From Desulfurococcales archaeon (GTDB lineage: Archaea > Thermoproteota > Thermoprotei_A > Sulfolobales > Acidilobaceae), in assembly GCA_027012045.1 (NCBI GenBank), contig JALUZI010000092.1:1-9599 (forward strand): a stretch of 9,599 bases of DNA, read 5' to 3'. This document shows, piece by piece, positions 5,359-9,599 of this stretch (the stretch's first letter is position 1; each line of letters starts with the position of its first letter). Under the pieces are notes generated by a model. It had not been told where the DNA came from and made no database searches. It saw nothing but the letters and a program-made list of their open reading frames with translations. The translations under genes and the position numbers were made by a program.

Positions 5359-6297
5359 TTGACACTCGTTGTCGAAACAAGGAAAATCCAAAGGCTCGGA
5401 AGCAGTAGCCTCGTAGTCACACTACCCAAGAACTGGGCCAGAAAGAACAACCTCAGACCAGGTGACCCCATATACATGGTGGACGAGGGAGGCCACCTCA
5501 AAATAGTCCCTGGAAGCGATAAGAAGCCCTGCATATACGAGGAAGTCACATCAAAGCTAACAAGGAACCTGAGGGAAGTCGGGATAGAGAAGGCCGCCAA
5601 GTGCGCCTACCTAAACGGGTATCAGTCGCTCAGAATAGAGTATGCGGCAAGCTACCAGAAGCCCGACGAGATAATAAGAGCGGTTGAAGGCCTACCCTTC
5701 GTATCCAGCATAAGGGAAGAGTACAATACAGTGGTAATCGAGTTCAAGGAGGACGAGGAGGACGACCCTCAGAAGTTCCTCCGGAGAATGTTCGTCGAGT
5801 ACCATAACCTGGTAGAGGCTATCAGGGAAGCACATGAAACTGGAATAGTCCCCCGGGAAACAATTAGTAGAATACTAGGAGACATAGAGAAGCTGCACAA
5901 CACGTATAGACTATCGATAAACAAGATCTGCTCGCAGAAAACAGCTAGGGAAGGAGAGAAAATGTCAAGGCACTCAGCTACATCCCTCCTAGGAGTCCTG
6001 CCGCGGATGATGGCGGGGCTAGCGGAGAGCGCGGCCAGGTACCATGGGGATAAGGAAGCCTGGAACCTGATAGACAAGCTTGTGATAGCTTTCAGGGAAG
6101 CAGTCGGTAGCTACCTGTCGGAAAGCCTGAAGAGGATTCACCTGTACCAGCAGATGAGAGGTAAACTCAGTAGGCTAGTAGAGCAGGCCAAGGGGGAATA
6201 CCCTGATCTGGCTGTTAGAATAGAGGATATTCTCTTAGTCCTAGACGAGTTGACGAGTGACACTATTTGCCTAGCTTTACGCGGTGAGAGAAAGTAG
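5359..6297 (+). CDS. AbrB-domain/PhoU-like regulator
   Basis: The protein has 312 residues. The N-terminus (about 1-52) is an AbrB/SpoVT-type swapped-hairpin DNA-binding domain, visible as RKIQRLGSSSLVVTLPKNWARK followed by LRPGDPIYMV. The rest is largely charged and helical, as in the PhoU domains of archaeal AbrB-PhoU fusions annotated as phosphate uptake regulators. In this family PhoU helices bind metal and modulate phosphate transport or signalling, while the AbrB part presumably binds DNA. No pst transporter or two-component genes are in view. It precedes hutU on the same strand, but hutU has its own TATA, so a role in the hut genes is speculative. The start is TTG at 5359 with only a weak GGGAAG ribosome binding site; the first residues match the start expected for AbrB domains. 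Confidence 0.82.
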   Translation: MTLVVETRKIQRLGSSSLVVTLPKNWARKNNLRPGDPIYMVDEGGHLKIVPGSDKKPCIYEEVTSKLTRNLREVGIEKAAKCAYLNGYQSLRIEYAASYQKPDEIIRAVEGLPFVSSIREEYNTVVIEFKEDEEDDPQKFLRRMFVEYHNLVEAIREAHETGIVPRETISRILGDIEKLHNTYRLSINKICSQKTAREGEKMSRHSATSLLGVLPRMMAGLAESAARYHGDKEAWNLIDKLVIAFREAVGSYLSESLKRIHLYQQMRGKLSRLVEQAKGEYPDLAVRIEDILLVLDELTSDTICLALRGERK

Positions 6298-6324
6298 CCT
6301 CCTCCCTAAATTATTATGGGAACA

Positions 6325-6333
6325 AAAATATAT
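6325..6333 (+). promoter_or_regulatory. TATA box of hutU
   Basis: AAAATATAT lies about 26 nt before position 6355, leaving a leader of about 15 nt that holds the GGTGA ribosome binding site. It shows that hutU can be transcribed independently of the AbrB-PhoU gene and rules against the longer upstream start. Confidence 0.55.
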
Positions 6334-6358
6334 TCTCCATTCCACACTAATCCTAACC

Positions 6359-6363
6359 GGTGA
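6359..6363 (+). promoter_or_regulatory. Ribosome binding site that fixes the hutU start
   Basis: GGTGA is followed by a 7-nt spacer and the TTG at 6371. This in-frame TTG gives a 574-residue urocanase, close to the family norm, whereas a GTG at 6284 would add 29 residues overlapping the preceding gene. Confidence 0.6.
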
Positions 6364-6370
6364 AATTTTC

Positions 6371-8095
6371 TTGCCCAAGTATACTCTAGAAGACATTATC
6401 TCCCAAGGATACTACGACCCGGAGACAAGGACTGTGCATGTTATAACAGGGCCAGAGCTCCACACCGCGAACTGGCAGATAGAAGGAGCCCTAAGAATGC
6501 TCTTCAACGTCCTAGACCCTATGGTAGCCAAGGACCCTAAGAACCTCATAGTATACGGAGGCACCGGCAGGGCTGCGAGGAGCTGGGATGACTTCGAGGC
6601 TATAGTTGAGGCGCTCCTCGGCCTAGAGGAGGATGAGACACTAGTTGTCCAGAGCGGTAGGGCCGCGGGTGTTTTCAAGACACACAAGCACTCGCCCCGG
6701 GTTCTCATCGCTAACAGTAACCTGGTCCCGAAGTGGGCTACCTGGGAGTACTTCAGGGAGCTCGAGGCTAAGGGGCTCATAATGTACGGCCAGATGACCG
6801 CGGGGAGCTGGAACTATATTGGGACGCAGGGGATACTCCAAGGCACATACGAGACGTTCGCCGCTGTGGCGAAAACCCATTATAACGGGAGTCTGGAAGG
6901 TAAGTTCGTCCTTACAGCCGGCCTCGGGGAGATGGGCGGTGCCCAGCCGCTTGCCGTGACTATGAACGGTGGTGTTGTAATTGATGTTGAAGTGGATAAG
7001 AGGATGATTGAGAGGAGGCTCAAGCTGGAGCAACTGGACACTTGGACTGACAGCCTAGACAAGGCTTTAGACATGGCCTTGAAAGCCAGGGAGAAACGTG
7101 AGCCCCTCAGCATTGGGCTCCTGGGGAACGCCGCGGAGGTCTACCCTGAACTAGTGAAGATGGGTGTAATACCTGACATAGTTACAGACCAGACACCCGC
7201 GCATGACCCCTTATCCTACGTTCCTGCAGGTTACACTGTCGAGGAGGCTGCAGAGCTCAGGGAGAAGGACCCAGAGAAGTACACTAAGCTAAGCATGGAG
7301 AGTATGCGGCGCCAGGTCGAGGCTATAGTGGAGATGAAGCGGCGTGGCAGTATAGCGTTCGAGTATGGGAACAATATCAGGAAACGAGCCTACGACGCAG
7401 GGTTCAAGGATGCCTTCGAATACCCAGGATTCGTCGTCGCGTATATCAGGCCGCTGTTCGAGGAGGGCAGGGGCCCGTTCAGGTGGACGAGCCTGGTCGG
7501 AGACCCAGGGGACATCTATAAGATTGACGACATGATCCTAAGCGAGTTCAGCTACAACAAGGAGCTCGTCAGGTGGATAGAGAAGGCTAGGAAGCACGTG
7601 AAGTTCCAGGGACTACCTGCACGGGTCTGCTGGCTCGGCTACGGCGAGAGGAGCAGGTGGGCAAAGATAGTGAATAACATGGTTAGAAACGGAGAGCTAT
7701 CCGGGCCAATATGGGTTGGAAGGGACCACTTGGACAGTGGGAGCGTGGCCAGCCCCTACAGGGAGACAGAGGGAATGAAGGATGGTAGCGACGCCATAGC
7801 GGACTGGCCTTTGCTTAACGCTCTGCTGAACGCGGTAGCTGGAGCCACGTGGGTCGCCATACACCACGGTGGAGGAGTGGGCATCGGGTATAGTATACAC
7901 GCCGGGCTGAGCGTGGTACTCGACGGTTCCAGGGAGATGGACGTTAGGGCTGAGAGGGTCTTCACCACCGACCCTGGGAGCGGTATAATGAGGCATGCAA
8001 ACGCTGGGTACGAGAAGTCGATCAGGATAGCGAGGGAGAAAGGCCTGAAGCTCCCATACATCGATTATGTGGAAAAGAAGCGCGGTGGGAGCTAA
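6371..8095 (+). CDS. hutU: Urocanate hydratase (urocanase)
   Basis: It catalyses NAD+-dependent hydration of urocanate to 4-imidazolone-5-propanoate, the second step of histidine breakdown, in the cytoplasm. From the TTG start it has 574 residues. Signature segments are YGGTGRAAR (62-70), QSGRAAGVF (93-101), MTAGSWNYIGTQGI (142-155), the NAD-binding GLGEMGGAQPLA (184-195), GNAAEVYPELV, PDIVTDQTPAHDP, and GLPARVCWLGYGER. The last holds Cys420, equivalent to the conserved active-site cysteine of bacterial urocanases. Near the C-terminus are DHLDSGSVASPYRETEGM and AIHHGGGVGIGYS. All look intact, so the enzyme should be active. It converges on hutI: the stop codons overlap, with no room for a terminator between them. 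Confidence 0.96.
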   Translation: MPKYTLEDIISQGYYDPETRTVHVITGPELHTANWQIEGALRMLFNVLDPMVAKDPKNLIVYGGTGRAARSWDDFEAIVEALLGLEEDETLVVQSGRAAGVFKTHKHSPRVLIANSNLVPKWATWEYFRELEAKGLIMYGQMTAGSWNYIGTQGILQGTYETFAAVAKTHYNGSLEGKFVLTAGLGEMGGAQPLAVTMNGGVVIDVEVDKRMIERRLKLEQLDTWTDSLDKALDMALKAREKREPLSIGLLGNAAEVYPELVKMGVIPDIVTDQTPAHDPLSYVPAGYTVEEAAELREKDPEKYTKLSMESMRRQVEAIVEMKRRGSIAFEYGNNIRKRAYDAGFKDAFEYPGFVVAYIRPLFEEGRGPFRWTSLVGDPGDIYKIDDMILSEFSYNKELVRWIEKARKHVKFQGLPARVCWLGYGERSRWAKIVNNMVRNGELSGPIWVGRDHLDSGSVASPYRETEGMKDGSDAIADWPLLNALLNAVAGATWVAIHHGGGVGIGYSIHAGLSVVLDGSREMDVRAERVFTTDPGSGIMRHANAGYEKSIRIAREKGLKLPYIDYVEKKRGGS

Positions 8096-9330
8096 GGTTT
8101 ACTCCACACTTTTTCTCCTCCTATAACTACTGTTTCAGCTTTATTGACACCCCAGAGATACCCTATCCACCTATGATTCGGGACACGCCATACTACAATG
8201 TCCGCCCTGTAGCCACGGGCGATCCTCCCCCTATCCTCTAGTCTCAAGCTGTGGGCAGCATTAACGGTCGCGGCGGCCAGAGCCTCCAGGGGAGTTATCC
8301 TATACTTGTACGTGGCGAGGTCCATGGCGTGCTGTATGTTGGGAGTCATATTGTTCGGGTTATAGTCTGTTCCAAGTGCTATGGGGACATTGTTCTCGAT
8401 CAATTCCCTCACAGGCGGAGTTCTAGGCGAGAACATGGCCATCTCCGACGTAGGTGTCAGCCCTGCGGCTACACCTTTCTCAGCCAGCAACCTAATGTTC
8501 TCCCCTGGTAGATAGTCGAGGTGGTCCATAGCGTCTATTGGAAGATCCCGTGCCAGGTCGCTGCATCCTATATAGGATAACTGGTCAGCGTGTATCCTCA
8601 GCCTGAGCCCGAGGCGGAGGCTTTCCTCTAGTATGTACCGGGTCTCCTCCGGCGTGAAGGCTCCTTTATCGCAGAAAACATCGGAGTACCTGGCTAGTTT
8701 CCGCTTAGCAGCCTCTGCTAGTATGCTATTTATATAGTAGTCAATATACTCCCTTCTCCTGCCCTTGTATTCCCTGGGAACCACGTGTGCCTGCATGGTT
8801 AAAACAAGGTGGACGGGGGTTAGAGCGGAGGCGCGTTTGGCTGCCTCCATCAGCTTCAGCTCACCCTCCGAGTCCAACCCATAGCCCCCCTTGACCTCTA
8901 CCACCGTGGCACCGTACTGGATCATTTCACCCAGTACATCCAGGGCTCTGGTCACCAATTCCTCTATGCTTGCTTTTCTAGTGGCTTCTACTGTCCTGTA
9001 TATCCCGCCTCCACGCGAGAGTATTTCCTCGTATGGCAGGCCCATTATTTTGTACTCGAACTCATCCTCCCTGCTACCGGCGAATACCATATGGGTATGT
9101 GTATCTATGAGTCCTGGAGTGACGAGCTTGCCGGAGGCGTCTATCTCCCTTTTAGCCTTGTATTTCCGTAGTATTTCATCGTTGGGCCCGTAGTCTATTA
9201 TTACTCCTTTATCCACTGCTACAGCAGCATCGTACAGTATGCCTGCACTCTCCTCTGTGGCTTTCCCGGGCTTGGCTTCAGCGAATGTAACTAGTTCCCT
9301 TATACTGTGTATGACTAGGTCTACATTCAT
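8092..9330 (-). CDS. hutI: Imidazolonepropionase
   Basis: It hydrolyses 4-imidazolone-5-propanoate to N-formimino-L-glutamate, the third step of histidine degradation. It is a metal-dependent amidohydrolase with 412 residues from the ATG at 9330. The HTH motif (His78, His80), His247 in IHADQLS and Asp322 in GTDYNPN align with the zinc ligands of characterised HutI proteins. MVFAGSREDEFE (81-92) and RGGGI (106-110) are family signatures for substrate binding. The ATG overlaps the stop of the upstream hutG as ATGA, indicating translational coupling, and a GGGGT lies 9 nt before it. A TTG at 9351 would extend it by seven residues into hutG but lacks this support. Its end overlaps the hutU stop on the other strand. 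The combination of motifs and neighbours leaves little doubt. Confidence 0.96.
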   Translation of the reverse strand: MNVDLVIHSIRELVTFAEAKPGKATEESAGILYDAAVAVDKGVIIDYGPNDEILRKYKAKREIDASGKLVTPGLIDTHTHMVFAGSREDEFEYKIMGLPYEEILSRGGGIYRTVEATRKASIEELVTRALDVLGEMIQYGATVVEVKGGYGLDSEGELKLMEAAKRASALTPVHLVLTMQAHVVPREYKGRRREYIDYYINSILAEAAKRKLARYSDVFCDKGAFTPEETRYILEESLRLGLRLRIHADQLSYIGCSDLARDLPIDAMDHLDYLPGENIRLLAEKGVAAGLTPTSEMAMFSPRTPPVRELIENNVPIALGTDYNPNNMTPNIQHAMDLATYKYRITPLEALAAATVNAAHSLRLEDRGRIARGYRADIVVWRVPNHRWIGYLWGVNKAETVVIGGEKVWSKP

Positions 9331-9599
9331 TGTCGTGTTACCCCGGTGCAAATGAAGTGTATTGAATGGGCGATTAGACTGGCTGCCAGCCGGCTGGTCG
9401 AGTCTGCTACATCGACCAGTGGCGACACTTCCGTGAAGTCTATCCCAACAGGGTTTAGCTTTCTAACCGCATGCTCTAGTAACAGGAGGGTTTCCCTCGG
9501 GCTCATGCCTAGTGGGTTGGAGGCGTTTACTCCAGGGGCGTATGACTGGTCTAGGTGGTCCATGTCGACGCTTATGTAGTACTGGTCTACACCTATATC
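9327..9599 (-). CDS. hutG: Formimidoylglutamase, arginase family (C-terminal 90 residues; N-terminus outside window)
   Basis: The frame is open to the right edge, so only the last 90 residues are seen. They contain SVDMDHLDQSYAPG, matching the arginase-family SxDxDxxDPxxxPG motif whose two Asp residues bind manganese. Gln replaces the usual Pro after the third Asp. Further on is GIDFTEVSPLVD, the family's second signature with its Glu. The family includes arginase, agmatinase and formimidoylglutamase. Its coupling to hutI by an ATGA overlap points to formimidoylglutamase, which cleaves N-formimino-L-glutamate to glutamate and formamide. An internal ATG at 9563 falls inside the metal-binding motif and cannot be the real start. 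Confidence 0.85.
   Translation of the reverse strand, partial: DIGVDQYYISVDMDHLDQSYAPGVNASNPLGMSPRETLLLLEHAVRKLNPVGIDFTEVSPLVDVADSTSRLAASLIAHSIHFICTGVTRQ

Noticed and set aside
6284..6370. Upstream GTG start for urocanase
   Set aside because: It overlaps the preceding gene, lies upstream of the TATA box and lacks a ribosome binding site; the TTG at 6371 has GGTGA at 7 nt and gives the normal family length.
6412..7113. Minus-strand open frames opposite hutU
   Set aside because: Antisense shadows of a highly conserved enzyme gene.
7697..8061. Minus-strand open frames near the hutU 3' end
   Set aside because: Antisense to the conserved urocanase C-terminal motifs, with no independent support.
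9346..9579. Plus-strand frame opposite hutG
   Set aside because: The minus strand here encodes arginase-family metal-binding signatures coupled to hutI, so the plus frame is a shadow.
1..9599. CRISPR arrays, tRNA/rRNA genes, insertion sequences or transposase remnants
   Set aside because: No regularly spaced repeats, cloverleaf-like elements, terminal inverted repeats or transposase motifs were seen on either strand.

Overview
This window looks like chromosomal DNA of a hyperthermophilic crenarchaeon (Thermoproteota), perhaps Desulfurococcales or Pyrodictiaceae-like. The signs are archaeal TATA boxes at promoter distance, GGTGA/GGAGG ribosome binding sites, frequent TTG starts, AGG/AGA arginine and ATA isoleucine codons, an archaeal AbrB-PhoU fusion regulator and an S26B (Ser/His) signal peptidase. 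The taxonomic placement is inference; no rRNA or tRNA is present.

Left half (1-4209, all minus strand): a cell-surface locus. In transcription order it encodes a small secreted beta protein (3614-4198), a second related secreted protein with two calcium-loop motifs (2806-3525), a third secreted protein with the same N-terminal signature but a Cys/His-rich helical body (2185-2781), a many-membrane-span S26B signal peptidase (1010-2194), and a large secreted protein of InlB-type repeats that runs off the left edge (1-895). The first three share a signal peptide ending in a small-residue site followed by LW(Y/W) and a strand of type N-x-T/N-V-x-(T/S)-G. This is the layout of TasA/camelysin-type fibre subunits with a dedicated SipW-type peptidase, as in the Bacillus tapA-sipW-tasA operon and the archaeal bundling pili (AbpA) of Pyrobaculum. 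I read it as a biofilm or surface-fibre assembly locus. RNA hairpins lie upstream of the first gene, between the first and second, and before the surface-repeat gene.

Middle (4210-6297): a 180-bp divergent control region with a 21-bp-phased direct repeat, then plus-strand genes for a ThiL/AIRS-fold kinase-like protein (4388-5281) and an AbrB-PhoU regulator (5359-6297).

Right half (6298-9599): histidine catabolism. Urocanase (hutU, plus strand, 6371-8095) converges on a minus-strand hutG-hutI pair: a partial arginase-family formimidoylglutamase (9327-9599) and imidazolonepropionase (8092-9330), joined by an ATGA overlap. Together they would take urocanate through imidazolone propionate and formiminoglutamate to glutamate. 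Histidine ammonia-lyase (hutH) is not in the window.
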